Source of the DNA: Rhodovastum atsumiense | GTDB taxonomy: Bacteria; Pseudomonadota; Alphaproteobacteria; Acetobacterales; Acetobacteraceae | Direction: 5' to 3' | Assembly: GCF_937425535.1 (NCBI RefSeq) | Contig: NZ_OW485601.1 | Span: forward strand, 487,001-551,000 | Length of the DNA: 64,000 nt | Part shown: piece after piece, positions 8,580-17,499 of the stretch | Layout: the number at the start of each line of letters is the position of its first letter | Position numbering within the stretch: position 1 is the first letter of the stretch | Position numbers and translations under genes: made by a program | The notes under the pieces: generated by a model | The model's input: the letters and a program-made list of their open reading frames with translations, nothing else | Database searches by the model: none | What the model was told of the DNA's origin: nothing

Positions 8580-8987
8580 TCAGGCGGGAGGCTTGGCGAC
8601 AGGCAGCTTCCCCTCGCCAAAGAGCTGGCACTCGCGGGCGTGAAGCTCCGTGATGATCGACAGGAGGTCCCGTCCCCAGAACGGCTTGCGCAGCACGATA
8701 TCGCCCTCGGCGATGTGGGGGAGAACCCGCTCGACCGATGCGGTCATGATGATCACGGGTTGGCCAGGATGAAGGCGGCGGAATTCAGCCGCAAGATCGC
8801 TTCCCAGCATCGGATGCATGAACAGATCGGTCACCAGCGCCAGTTCGCCCTGGCTGTGACGGATCGCCTCCAGGGCATCAAGGGGATTGGTAAAAAGTAG
8901 GCAGTCGTATCCAACATCCGATACGAGATCGTTAAGAAATTCGAGAACGAGTGGGTCGTTCTCGACAAAGATAATTCGCCGCGCCAC
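8580..8987 (-). CDS. Stand-alone receiver-domain response regulator
   Basis: 135 aa from GTG 8987, preceded by GGGGGCG; a TTG at 9014 would add nine residues. Only a receiver domain is present: acidic pair in FVENDP, phospho-acceptor Asp in LVTDLF, conserved Thr/Ser in MTASV and Lys in LRKPF. There is no output domain, so it probably acts by protein-protein contact or as a phosphate sink, like CheY or DivK-type regulators. No kinase is adjacent. Confidence 0.85.
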   Translation of the reverse strand: MARRIIFVENDPLVLEFLNDLVSDVGYDCLLFTNPLDALEAIRHSQGELALVTDLFMHPMLGSDLAAEFRRLHPGQPVIIMTASVERVLPHIAEGDIVLRKPFWGRDLLSIITELHARECQLFGEGKLPVAKPPA

Positions 8988-9161
8988 GTTCGCCCCCAGG
9001 CTGATTGGGGTCAAGATTATAGAACCGGATACGTTTGTTCAAATTTTTAGCAAAATCCGTAAAAATTGAATTACTCCGGCTTGCCACCCCTAAGCTGCGA
9101 TCTTGCAAGGGGTCAGCGCCACCAAGGAATTCAGCCGCACGCGGGGCTCGATCGCCTCACC

Positions 9162-9187
9162 TGATATCACGTATTTGTGATGATATG
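9162..9187. promoter_or_regulatory. AT-rich palindromic element upstream of DUF3574 gene
   Basis: ATATCAC (9164-9170) and GTGATGATAT (9177-9186) form an imperfect inverted repeat in a GC-rich setting. It resembles the radC-upstream element at 3293-3316. The remaining 273-bp gap between 9014 and 9288 is AT-rich at 8990-9070 and shows no other gene. Confidence 0.35.
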
Positions 9188-9287
9188 CGTCCCCCGCCCG
9201 CTCCCGACGCAACCGCTGTTATCCTCATCCGGCTTCCGCCTCCACACCGGCGGGCATGACTGGAACGGGCACAGGAGCAAGCAGCCG

Positions 9288-9770
9288 ATGACCGGCCTGA
9301 GGCCGCGGCATGGCGGGAACCATCCCCGCCCGGGCGAACGGGGCCGGGGCGCGGTCCCGGCCATGGTGCTGGCGGCGGCCGCATGGCTCTGCCTGGCCGG
9401 CGGGTGCACGGCCCCCGACCCCGGCGTGGCCTGCGCCGGCATGGCGGGGCGCCCGCAGGCCATCGTCACCCTGTATTTCGGTCGGGGCACACCGGACCGG
9501 CCGATCACTGACGAGTCCTGGCGGCAGTTCCTCGCCGGGACGGTCACGCCCCGCTTCCCCGACGGGCTGACGGTGCTGGACGGCCATGGCCAATGGCGCC
9601 AGCCGGCCACCGGCCGCATCATTTCGGAACGGTCGAGCGTGGTGACGATCGTGACCGACCCGGACGCCGAAACCATGCGCCGGATCGAGGAAATCCGCAC
9701 TACCTATCGTTCCCGCTTCGACCAGGATTCGGTCGGCCTGACGGTATCGCGCGGTTGCGCCTCGTTCTGA
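9288..9770 (+). CDS. DUF3574 lipoprotein
   Basis: 160 aa from ATG 9288, with AGGAG about 11 bp upstream; ATG 9363 is a shorter alternative. The hydrophobic stretch MVLAAAAWLCLAGGC ends in a lipobox (LAGGC), so it should be a lipid-anchored envelope protein. The body fits DUF3574: TLYFGRGTPD, W-x2-F-x5-VTPRFPDGLTVLDGHGQW and ERSSVVTIVTD. Function of the family is unknown. Confidence 0.75.
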   Translation: MTGLRPRHGGNHPRPGERGRGAVPAMVLAAAAWLCLAGGCTAPDPGVACAGMAGRPQAIVTLYFGRGTPDRPITDESWRQFLAGTVTPRFPDGLTVLDGHGQWRQPATGRIISERSSVVTIVTDPDAETMRRIEEIRTTYRSRFDQDSVGLTVSRGCASF

Positions 9771-9816
9771 CCGGTTCCCTGGTCCTGCCGGCCTTTCCAC
9801 CGAAGGAGTCGCGTTG

Positions 9817-10878
9817 ATGCCGGATGCCCGCGCAACAGGTGACGACGGCTGGGAGATGGCTTCTCCCGCGAGCGTGGGGCTCGATCCGGCGCCGCTCGCA
9901 CGAATCGCGGAACGGTTCGCGGCCTGGCCGGAAGCCAATATCCATGCCGTTCTGGTGGCCCGGCACGGCCGCCTCGTCTGCGAGCATTACTTCAGCGGGC
10001 GCGACGAGACCTGGGGCGGCCCGCCCCGTCAGGTGCGCTTCGGGCCGGAGGTGCCGCATGACCTGCGCTCGATCACCAAGAGCGTCACCTCGCTGCTGTG
10101 CGGCATCGCGCGGGCGCAGGGCTGGATCGGCGATCTCGACGCGCGGGTGCTGGATCTGCTTCCCGGTTACGCCGACCTGCGCAGCGCGTCGCGGTTGCGC
10201 CTGACGCTGCGCCACCTGCTGACCATGTCGGCGGGCCTCGCCTGGGACGAGGACCGTCCCTACAGCGACCCGGCCAACTCCGAACGGCGCATGACCGACG
10301 CCCCGGATCCGTACCGCTACGTGCTGGAGCAACCCTTCGTGGCCGAACCGGGCGAGACCTGGAGCTACAATGGCGGCACGACGGCGCTGCTCGCCTGCAT
10401 CCTGCAGCAGACGAGCGGCCGCGGGCTCGACGCATTGGCGGAGGAATTCCTGTTCCATCCGCTCGGCATCGCCGGTATCGACTGGGTGCGTTACCGCAAC
10501 GGCGATCCCGTTGCCGCCTCGGGATTGCGCATGCGCCCGCGCGACCTGCTGCGCATCGGCCGGCTCGTGGCCCATCATGGCGCGTGGCAGGGCCGGCAAC
10601 TGGTTCCGGCCGACTGGATCGCGGAGTCCACCGCACCGCATTTCGACAGCCAACCGACCTATTTCTACGGCTATCACTGGTGGCTCGGCCGCTCGCTGCT
10701 GCGGGGGCGGTCGGTGGAATGGGTGGTCGGGAACGGCTGGGGCGGGCAACGGCTGTTCGTGCTGCCCACGCTTGATCTGGTCGTCCTGGTGCATGCCGGG
10801 CTGTACGGCGACCCACTGCAGAGCTGGGTGCCGGTCTCCATTCTCAATCGCCACGTGCTCGCCGCGGTCCGCGACTGA
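9817..10878 (+). CDS. Beta-lactamase-fold serine hydrolase (class C / esterase type)
   Basis: 353 aa from ATG 9817 (a TTG lies one codon earlier). The penicillin-binding-like fold shows the Ser-x-x-Lys motif at S85-I-T-K88 and the Tyr motif YNGG at Y184. No signal peptide is visible, which argues for a cytosolic esterase or amide hydrolase rather than a resistance beta-lactamase. Substrate unknown. It is separated by 120 bp from the next gene. Confidence 0.85.
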   Translation: MPDARATGDDGWEMASPASVGLDPAPLARIAERFAAWPEANIHAVLVARHGRLVCEHYFSGRDETWGGPPRQVRFGPEVPHDLRSITKSVTSLLCGIARAQGWIGDLDARVLDLLPGYADLRSASRLRLTLRHLLTMSAGLAWDEDRPYSDPANSERRMTDAPDPYRYVLEQPFVAEPGETWSYNGGTTALLACILQQTSGRGLDALAEEFLFHPLGIAGIDWVRYRNGDPVAASGLRMRPRDLLRIGRLVAHHGAWQGRQLVPADWIAESTAPHFDSQPTYFYGYHWWLGRSLLRGRSVEWVVGNGWGGQRLFVLPTLDLVVLVHAGLYGDPLQSWVPVSILNRHVLAAVRD

Positions 10879-10998
10879 CCAATCCGGCACGGCAGGCGGT
10901 TCTTCCCCATTCTGTCACCGCATCACCATCATCGCGAACTGGACCGGGGCCGGCCGGCTCCGTAACCTTTCGTTTTGATCCTTTGGGGGAAGGACCGG

Positions 10999-12270
10999 AT
11001 GCTGACGCCCCGTGGCACCAATGGCCGCCGACCCACCCGACCGATCGTTCTGACGTCCCACCCGCGCACCGGCACGCCGCAGGCACCGCCGATCACCTGG
11101 GGGGCCGCCGATCCCGCCAGCCGCGGCCCGGTGGTGGCGACGCTCACCTCGCCGGGCGCGCGCAATGCGGTCGGCACCCATGCCGGATCCTATTCGTTGT
11201 ACCGCGCCCTGGCGGTGGCGGCCGGGCAACTCGACCCCGGGCACCGCCCGGACCTGACCAACACCGCGCCAGCCGCGCCGATCGGCCCGTTCCCGCAATG
11301 GAGCGAGCCAGGGCGGATCGTTTCGCTCGATCCCTGGGGGCACATGGTCGGCGAGGCCTTCGCCGGCCGCCTCGCCGAGGGCTGGGACATCCGTCCCACC
11401 ATCGCGGTGACCCGCGCGCATATCCACATGCCGGAAATCACGGAGGCGATCCGGGCCGGCCGGCTCGCGCCCGACGACGAAGTGCTGAACGCGGCCGGCG
11501 ATGCGCGCGTGACCAAGGTGGCGATCGAGCCGGTCTGGTGGCTGCCCGGCATCGCCGACCGTTTCGGCATCGACGAGACCACGCTGCGCCGCGGCCTGTT
11601 CGAGCAAACCGGCGGCATGTTCCCCGAGCTGATCACCCGGCCCGACCTGCAACTGTTCCTGCCGCCGATCGGCGGGGCCAGCGTCTACCTGTTCGGCGAT
11701 CCGGCGCGGCTTGGCCGGCCCCAGACCCGCATCGCCTGCCGCGTGCATGACGAATGCAACGGCTCGGACGTGTTCGGATCCGATATCTGCACCTGCCGCC
11801 CCTATCTCGCGCACGGCATCGAGGTCTGCATCGAGACCGCCCAGCAGGGCGGCGTCGGCGTGATCGTCTATAACCGCAAGGAAGGCCGGGCGCTCGGGGA
11901 AGTGACGAAATTCCTCGTCTACAACGCCCGCAAGCGCCAGCAGGGCGGCGACCGCGCCGACGCCTATTTCACCCGCACCGAATGCGTCGCCGGCGTCGCC
12001 GATATGCGCCTGCAGGAACTGATGCCGGACGTGCTGCACTGGCTGGGCATCACCCGCATCGACCGTCTGGTGTCGATGAGCAACATGAAGTTCGAGCCGA
12101 TCGTGGCCTCCGGCATCACCGTGCTGGAACGCGTGCCGATCCCCGATGACCTCATCCCGGCCGATGCGAGCGTGGAGATGGACGCCAAGAGAGCGGCGGG
12201 CTACTTCACCGCGCACGTGCCTGACGCCGCTGAACTGGCGCAGGCGAAAGGCCGGGAGCTCGGTGCATGA
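10999..12270 (+). CDS. GTP cyclohydrolase II-like protein, URC1 type
   Basis: 423 aa from ATG 10999, behind GGGGGAAGGA. The RibA zinc-site spacing is kept exactly: C253-x10-C264-x-C266 within [17 protein letters not shown]. The N-terminal 200 residues and the region after the zinc site ([15 protein letters not shown] instead of the RibA GRGIGL block) differ from true riboflavin enzymes. This long form, next to a uracil phosphoribosyltransferase gene that it overlaps by 4 bp, matches the URC1 protein of the pyrimidine-catabolic (URC) pathway known from yeast and bacteria. It probably acts on a uracil nucleotide rather than in riboflavin synthesis. The usual partner URC4 (DUF1688) is not in the window. 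Confidence 0.75.
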   Translation: MLTPRGTNGRRPTRPIVLTSHPRTGTPQAPPITWGAADPASRGPVVATLTSPGARNAVGTHAGSYSLYRALAVAAGQLDPGHRPDLTNTAPAAPIGPFPQWSEPGRIVSLDPWGHMVGEAFAGRLAEGWDIRPTIAVTRAHIHMPEITEAIRAGRLAPDDEVLNAAGDARVTKVAIEPVWWLPGIADRFGIDETTLRRGLFEQTGGMFPELITRPDLQLFLPPIGGASVYLFGDPARLGRPQTRIACRVHDECNGSDVFGSDICTCRPYLAHGIEVCIETAQQGGVGVIVYNRKEGRALGEVTKFLVYNARKRQQGGDRADAYFTRTECVAGVADMRLQELMPDVLHWLGITRIDRLVSMSNMKFEPIVASGITVLERVPIPDDLIPADASVEMDAKRAAGYFTAHVPDAAELAQAKGRELGA

Positions 12271-12908
12271 CGTCTGCCTTCCCCTCTGTCACCGTGCTGG
12301 ACCATCCCCTGGTCCAGCACAAGCTGTCGCTGCTGCGCGACCGCGAGACGTCCACCAACGGCTTCCGCCGCATCGCGCGCGAAATGAGCCTGCTGATGTG
12401 CTACGAGGTCACGCGCGACCTGCCGCTGACCATGGTGGAGATCGAGACCCCGCTGGAGCGCATGCAGGCGCCGCAATTGCTGGGCAAGAAGCTGTGTTTC
12501 GTGCCGATCCTGCGCGCCGGCAACGGCATCCTCGACGGCATGCTCGATGCGGTGCCGGTGGCGCGCGTCGGCCATATCGGCCTCTACCGCGACCCGCAGA
12601 CGCTGGAGCCGGTCGAGTACTACCTGAAGCTGCCCGACGACATCCAGGAACGGCTGGTGATCGTGGTCGACCCGATGCTGGCGACCGGCCATTCCGTCGC
12701 GGCGGCCGTCGCCCGGCTGAAGGAAGCCGGGGCGGCGCAGATCCGCGTGGTCTGCCTGATCTGCGCCCCGGAGGGCCTGACCACCTTCACCACCGAGCAT
12801 CCGGACGTGCCGGTGTTCACCGCCTCGATCGATCGCTGCCTGGACGATCACGGCTACATCCGCCCGGGCCTGGGTGACGCCGGCGACCGTCTGTACGGGA
12901 CCAAGTAA
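12267..12908 (+). CDS. upp: Uracil phosphoribosyltransferase
   Basis: 213 aa; ATG overlaps the previous stop (ATGA). It converts uracil and PRPP to UMP. Family motifs are intact: [18 protein letters not shown] near the N-terminus, [10 protein letters not shown], the PRPP loop [10 protein letters not shown], and the uracil-binding C-terminus with [13 protein letters not shown]. The coupling to the URC1-like gene suggests UMP formed here feeds a catabolic branch as well as salvage. Confidence 0.95.
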   Translation: MTSAFPSVTVLDHPLVQHKLSLLRDRETSTNGFRRIAREMSLLMCYEVTRDLPLTMVEIETPLERMQAPQLLGKKLCFVPILRAGNGILDGMLDAVPVARVGHIGLYRDPQTLEPVEYYLKLPDDIQERLVIVVDPMLATGHSVAAAVARLKEAGAAQIRVVCLICAPEGLTTFTTEHPDVPVFTASIDRCLDDHGYIRPGLGDAGDRLYGTK

Positions 12909-12911
12909 GCC

Positions 12912-13841
12912 TCACGGCAGCGCCGCGAGCCGTTCCCCGAGCAACGCGAAGAACCCCTCCGCGTCCAGCTTCTCCAGCAGGCGCGCATTCGCCGGCCCCG
13001 GCAGGCGGAAGCGCGCGATGTTGGTGCGGCCCCGGCTGGGGCCGGCCAGTTCCACCCCGGCATGCACATCCCGCGTGGTGAAGAGATGCGGCGCCACCGC
13101 CCAGGCGACGGCGCAGGCATCGTGCTCGGGATGGCCCGCCCCGCCCAGCCGCGCCGAGGGCGGCACCCGCGCCATGATCTCGCAGGCCGCGCGCAGCGGC
13201 GCGCCGCCGCCTTGCGCGCGCAACGCCGCGACCCGCGCCGGCGTGCACAGCGCCTGCGCCGTCGTCTCCAGCGTCGCCAGCGTGACCGGGCAGCCCGATT
13301 GCAACAGGATCGCCAGCGCCTCGGGATCGTTCCAGGCGTTGAACTCGGCGGCCGGGGTCACGTTGCCCTCGCCCACCGCGCCGGTCATCAGCACGATTTC
13401 CCGCACCTGCGCCGCGAGCGCCGGCTCGGTCGCCAGGGCAAGCCCCAGATTGGTGGCCGGACCGATGCCGATCAGCGTGACGCTGCACGGCACGGCCGCG
13501 CGCAGCAGCGCGCGGATCGCATCCGCGGCCAGGCCCGGCGCGGCCGGCGGGCCTTCCGGCAAGGCGACGCCGCCCAGCCCATCCTCGCCGTGGACATAGG
13601 CGGCCGCGGCGAAGCGGCCCATGATCGGACGGTCGGCCCCGGCCATCACCGGCACCGCCCGCCCGCTCAGCCCGACCACCGCCCGCGCATTCGCCAGGGT
13701 GCGCCCGAGCCCGACATTGCCGCCCACCGCCGTCACCAGCCGCACCTCCAGTTCCGGCGAGGCAAGCGCCAGCAACAGCGCGATGGCATCATCGGTGCCG
13801 GGATCGCAATCGATCACCACGGGATGCGGCGGTGACATCAT
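12912..13841 (-). CDS. Inosine-uridine-preferring nucleoside hydrolase
   Basis: 309 aa. The calcium-binding N-terminal signature DCDPGTDDAIALLLAL is present, with the active-site region around EFNAWNDPEAL and the late HDACAVAWAV (family His and Asp). It hydrolyses ribonucleosides to base plus ribose. The gene ends 3 bp from the convergent upp end and would supply uracil for it. GGAGG lies ahead of the tandem ATGs at 13841/13838. Confidence 0.88.
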   Translation of the reverse strand: MMSPPHPVVIDCDPGTDDAIALLLALASPELEVRLVTAVGGNVGLGRTLANARAVVGLSGRAVPVMAGADRPIMGRFAAAAYVHGEDGLGGVALPEGPPAAPGLAADAIRALLRAAVPCSVTLIGIGPATNLGLALATEPALAAQVREIVLMTGAVGEGNVTPAAEFNAWNDPEALAILLQSGCPVTLATLETTAQALCTPARVAALRAQGGGAPLRAACEIMARVPPSARLGGAGHPEHDACAVAWAVAPHLFTTRDVHAGVELAGPSRGRTNIARFRLPGPANARLLEKLDAEGFFALLGERLAALP

Positions 13842-13871
13842 CGGAACCCTCCTGTTGGTGCGGTCGCGCCC

Positions 13872-15389
13872 CTACGGCGCGGCGCAGCTCTTGTCCGGCC
13901 AGGCGCAGATGCGGCGCTGCCACTGCGTGCCACCATCCGGCCGACGCTTCGTCGCCAGCAGCGCGTGCGGTGGCGTGCCCTGCTCCACCCAGGCCTCCAG
14001 CGCCGAGAGCGGATCGATGCCGGTCTCCGTGACCGAGGCATTGTCCGCGCTGATACCGCAGTGATCCATGCCGGGGATCATGAAAAGCCGAGCGAAACCC
14101 TGCAATTTCTCGATCCCACCTGCCTTGCGTGCCAGCGCCTCGTACCAGGCGATGGTGAAATCGGGCGTCACGATCGGGTCCCCCCAGCCGTGCCAGATCA
14201 CCAGCTTGCCGCCGCGGCGTGCGAAGGCGGACAGGTCGGCCGGCACCACCTCGCCGCGCGCCGGATCCCAGGTGGCGGCGTTGTACAGCGCCGCCATGCG
14301 GGCCAGACGCGGCGGGTCACGATCGAAATCGAATTGCGTGACCTCGTAGCCGGGTCCCGGATCCGGTTCGAAAGCCATGTAGCGCAGGAAATCCCGCACA
14401 AAGAACGGAATGACCGCGTTTGCCGGCGGCCGGCCGGTCAGCCAGATCGGCCAGTTCGCCTCGCTGCCGGGCGGCAGCCCACCCGGATAAAGCTGCCGCC
14501 CCTGGCTGTCCTTCGGTCCGGCGTACCATTTCTCCAGCACGCCGACCTCGGCGGTGCTCAGGCAATCGTGCCCGCCCGCAGCTTTGCACTGGAAGGTCGC
14601 CGGTTTCACGTTGCAGGCATGGGGATCCTCGACCAGCCCGTCCTGGGCGTGACAGGCCTGCGCCACCAGGCGTTGGATCAGTGGCACACGCTCCGATGTC
14701 ACGATCGGCTTTCCGTCCTCCCCGGTATTGGCCTGCACCAGCCACGCGAAGAACGTCGCCACCAGCCCGGTGTAATCCAGCGCCGGCGCCCCCATGACGA
14801 TGCCATCGAAATCGGCCGGGAACCGGCTGGCCTCCACCCCCGCCATCCGCCCGCCGGTGGAGCAGCCGGCGAAATAGGCGTGCTTCTGCTCGGTGCCGTA
14901 ATAGGCTTTCACCATCGCGCGGCCGACCCGCGCCGTTTCGGTCACCGCCCGCCAGGCCCAGTCCGCCTCGGCCACCGGATTGGCGAAAGCCCAGCGCCCA
15001 TCACCGGAATTCGCGCCCCAGTGGCCGGAATCCATGGTGGCGGCGGCATAACGGCGGCGCAGGCCGAAATTCATCGCATTGGTGAAGCCGGGCCGGTCGG
15101 ATTCCAGCATGCCACAGAACGCACCGCAACCGACCATGTAGAACTTGCCATTCCACCCCTCGATCGGCAGCCGCAGCTCGAAATTGATCGCCGGGCGCAC
15201 ATAGCCGAGCACACGGCAATAGGCCGGCAGATCACCGCTTGCCGGCACCTCGACCGCAGACAGCAGGTTCACGTTGTCCAGCTTGTTGCGGACGAGCGCC
15301 CCGCAATCGGCGGCAGCCTTCGCCGGGACGACCTGTCCCAGCGCCGTGAACAGGATCGCGGCAACGCCTCCGAGCAGCGCCTGCCTCAT
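13872..15389 (-). CDS. Tannase/feruloyl esterase family protein, exported
   Basis: 505 aa from ATG 15389. Residues 1-26 form a Sec signal peptide (LLGGVAAILFTALGQVVPAKA). The nucleophile motif is G-C-S177-T-G-G, with candidate acid WHGWGDP and base MDHCG near the C-terminus, and the paired cysteines typical of the family. Such enzymes cleave gallate or hydroxycinnamate esters outside the cytoplasm. A longer open frame back to 15581 only covers repeat DNA. The adjacent upstream ABC operon might import products, but a link is speculative. Confidence 0.85.
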   Translation of the reverse strand: MRQALLGGVAAILFTALGQVVPAKAAADCGALVRNKLDNVNLLSAVEVPASGDLPAYCRVLGYVRPAINFELRLPIEGWNGKFYMVGCGAFCGMLESDRPGFTNAMNFGLRRRYAAATMDSGHWGANSGDGRWAFANPVAEADWAWRAVTETARVGRAMVKAYYGTEQKHAYFAGCSTGGRMAGVEASRFPADFDGIVMGAPALDYTGLVATFFAWLVQANTGEDGKPIVTSERVPLIQRLVAQACHAQDGLVEDPHACNVKPATFQCKAAGGHDCLSTAEVGVLEKWYAGPKDSQGRQLYPGGLPPGSEANWPIWLTGRPPANAVIPFFVRDFLRYMAFEPDPGPGYEVTQFDFDRDPPRLARMAALYNAATWDPARGEVVPADLSAFARRGGKLVIWHGWGDPIVTPDFTIAWYEALARKAGGIEKLQGFARLFMIPGMDHCGISADNASVTETGIDPLSALEAWVEQGTPPHALLATKRRPDGGTQWQRRICAWPDKSCAAP

Positions 15390-15454
15390 CTTGGTGCCTC
15401 CCTTTCGTTCCCCATCGGAACTTTGGTCAAGGCACCAAGGTGATGCAAGCGTCG

Positions 15455-15605
15455 CGCGGGGCGCTGCCCCGCCCCCGCCAGGAGGCTTTGCCTCCTGGAC
15501 CTCCACCAAGGGCAAAGCCCTTGGAACCCGCCGCGCAGCGCGTCGCGGGATCCAAGGGCCTTGTGGCCCTTGGTGGGTCAAGGGCGAAGCCCTTGCCTTC
15601 CTTCG
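15455..15605 (-). repeat. 3'-attached palindromic repeat, copy 2 (compound)
   Basis: Fills the gap between the last ABC gene (stop at 15606) and the tannase promoter region. Read from the ABC operon it contains the modules GGCAAGGGC-TTC-GCCCTTGACC, CCAAGGGCC-ACA-AGGCCCTTGG, CCAAGGGC-TTT-GCCCTTGG and CCAGGAGGC-AAA-GCCTCCTGG. It starts about 6 bp after the stop codon, as in the other copies, and is the longest. Confidence 0.85.
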
Positions 15606-16544
15606 TCAGCGTTCCGAGCGCGGGTCGAAAGCGTGCTGCAACCCGTCGCCGAGGAAATTGACCGCGATCACGGTGAGGAAGATCAGCAGCCCAGGATAGA
15701 CCGCCAGCGCCGGCGCGGTGGTCACGAGTTCCTGTGCGTTGTTCAGCATGTTTCCCCAGGACGGGGTTGGCGGCACCACGCCGAAGCCCAGGAAGCTCAG
15801 CACCGATTCGAACAGGATCACCCGCCCGACGGTCAGCGTGACCGCCACGATGATCGGCGTCGCCACGTTGGGCAGCACATGGGTCAGCATCACGTAGGGC
15901 GCCCCGGCCCCGCTTGCCCGGGCCGCGCGCACGTAGTCGCGTTCCTTCACGCTGAGCGTGGCCGCGCGCACGATGCGGGCGATCGCCGTCCAGTCGACCA
16001 GGGCGATGATCACCACGATGCGCCAGAACCCCGCGGCGCCGGAGCGGGCGAAGTCGGCGGAGAAGCCGAGCTTGGTCAGGTCCACCGCGCCGAGCACGAT
16101 CAGCAATGGCAACAGCGGCAGGGTGATCATGCCGTCGGTGAAGCGCATCAGCGCGGCATCGACCTTGCCGCCGAAATATCCGGCGACGATGCCGATCAAA
16201 AGCCCGAGGATGCCGCCGAACAGCGTTGCCAGCAGTCCCACCAGCAGCGAGATCTGCCCGCCCACCATCAGCCGCATCAGCACGTCGCGCCCGGCCTCGT
16301 CGGTGCCGAGCCAGTGTTCCACCGAGGGCGGATCGAAGCGGCTGAGCAGATCGGTCGCGTCCGGATCGATGCCGGTGAGCCATTGCAGCGGATAGGCGGC
16401 GAGCGCGAAGGCCACCAGCAGCAGCAGCACCCCGAGCGCGATCATGCCGGGGCGGTGGCGGCGGAAGCGACGCAGGCGCAGCCGCCAGACGCCGACGGCG
16501 GCCTCGGTGCGCGGGGCCTCGGCCGGGAGGGTGGTCACGCTCAT
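15606..16544 (-). CDS. Peptide-type ABC transporter permease (DppC family)
   Basis: 312 aa from ATG 16544, overlapping the preceding permease stop by 4 bp. It has the N-terminal leader of DppC/OppC permeases followed by six predicted membrane segments. The ATPase-contact loop is visible as AARASGAGAPYVMLTHVLPN. LGTDEAGRDVLMRLM is the family signature near residue 85. It is the last gene of the six-gene transporter operon. Confidence 0.92.
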   Translation of the reverse strand: MSVTTLPAEAPRTEAAVGVWRLRLRRFRRHRPGMIALGVLLLLVAFALAAYPLQWLTGIDPDATDLLSRFDPPSVEHWLGTDEAGRDVLMRLMVGGQISLLVGLLATLFGGILGLLIGIVAGYFGGKVDAALMRFTDGMITLPLLPLLIVLGAVDLTKLGFSADFARSGAAGFWRIVVIIALVDWTAIARIVRAATLSVKERDYVRAARASGAGAPYVMLTHVLPNVATPIIVAVTLTVGRVILFESVLSFLGFGVVPPTPSWGNMLNNAQELVTTAPALAVYPGLLIFLTVIAVNFLGDGLQHAFDPRSER

Positions 16545-17494
16545 GACAGGGTGATCCGCGGATCGAGCCAGCCATAGGCGATATCGGCGCCCAGGTTGCT
16601 CAGCAACGTGATGAGGGTGGCGAACAGCAACCCGCTCAGCGCGAGGTTGAAGTCGTTGCCCAGGATGGAGTCGTAGATCATCTTGCCCATGCCCGGCTGG
16701 GCGAACATCGTCTCGGTCAGCAGCGCGCCGCCGAACAATGACCCGAAATTCAGCGCCATCACCGTCACCACCGGCAGCAGGGCGTTGCGGAAGGCGTGCA
16801 CCAGCACCACCCGTCCCTCGCCCGCCCCCTTGGCGCGGGCGGTGCGCACGTGGTCCATGCGCAGGGTTTCGATCATGCTCGCGCGCACGAACCGGGTGAA
16901 GCCGCCGGTCTGGGCCAGTCCCAGGGTCAGCACGGGCATCACCAGATGCCTGGCCACGTCGGCGAAGCTGCCGTCGCCGACCGTGGCGATGCCGCTGGCC
17001 GGGAACCAGTGCAGCTCCACCGCGAACACCAGGATCATCATCAGCGCCAGCCAGAACACCGGCACCGAGATGCCGGCGAAGGCGAACAGGCTGACCAGCC
17101 CGTCCACCCACCCGCCCGGCTTCAGCGCCGCGACGATGCCGAGCGCGAAGGACAGCACCACGGCGAGGGTGAAGGACAGCACGATCAGCTTGCAGGTCTG
17201 CCACAGCGCCGGCGCCAGCACGTCCAGCACCGGGGCGGAATGCACGCGCGAATAGCCGAAATCGCCCTGCAGCACCGCGATCAGCCAATGCCAGTAGCGC
17301 AGCAGCAGCGGCTCATCGAGGCCGTAGATCTTGCGCAGTTGCGCCACCACTTCCGGCGTCACCCCGGGGGTGGAGGCGAGCATGATGTCGATCGGGTCGC
17401 CCGGCATCAGGCCGATCAGGTTGTAGATCACGAAGGACATGACCAGCAGCACGACCAGCGCCTGCAGGATGCGGCGGAGGATGAAGCGGCTCAT
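16541..17494 (-). CDS. Peptide-type ABC transporter permease (DppB family)
   Basis: 317 aa from ATG 17494; a TTG three codons upstream is less likely. Typical DppB: first membrane segment ILRRILQALVVLLVMSFVIY, the MPGDP motif, and the ATPase-contact loop TARAKGAGEGRVVLVHAFRN. The gene starts 5 bp after the upstream ATPase stop and overlaps the DppC-type gene by 4 bp. Confidence 0.92.
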   Translation of the reverse strand: MSRFILRRILQALVVLLVMSFVIYNLIGLMPGDPIDIMLASTPGVTPEVVAQLRKIYGLDEPLLLRYWHWLIAVLQGDFGYSRVHSAPVLDVLAPALWQTCKLIVLSFTLAVVLSFALGIVAALKPGGWVDGLVSLFAFAGISVPVFWLALMMILVFAVELHWFPASGIATVGDGSFADVARHLVMPVLTLGLAQTGGFTRFVRASMIETLRMDHVRTARAKGAGEGRVVLVHAFRNALLPVVTVMALNFGSLFGGALLTETMFAQPGMGKMIYDSILGNDFNLALSGLLFATLITLLSNLGADIAYGWLDPRITLS

Positions 17495-17499
17495 TGCCC

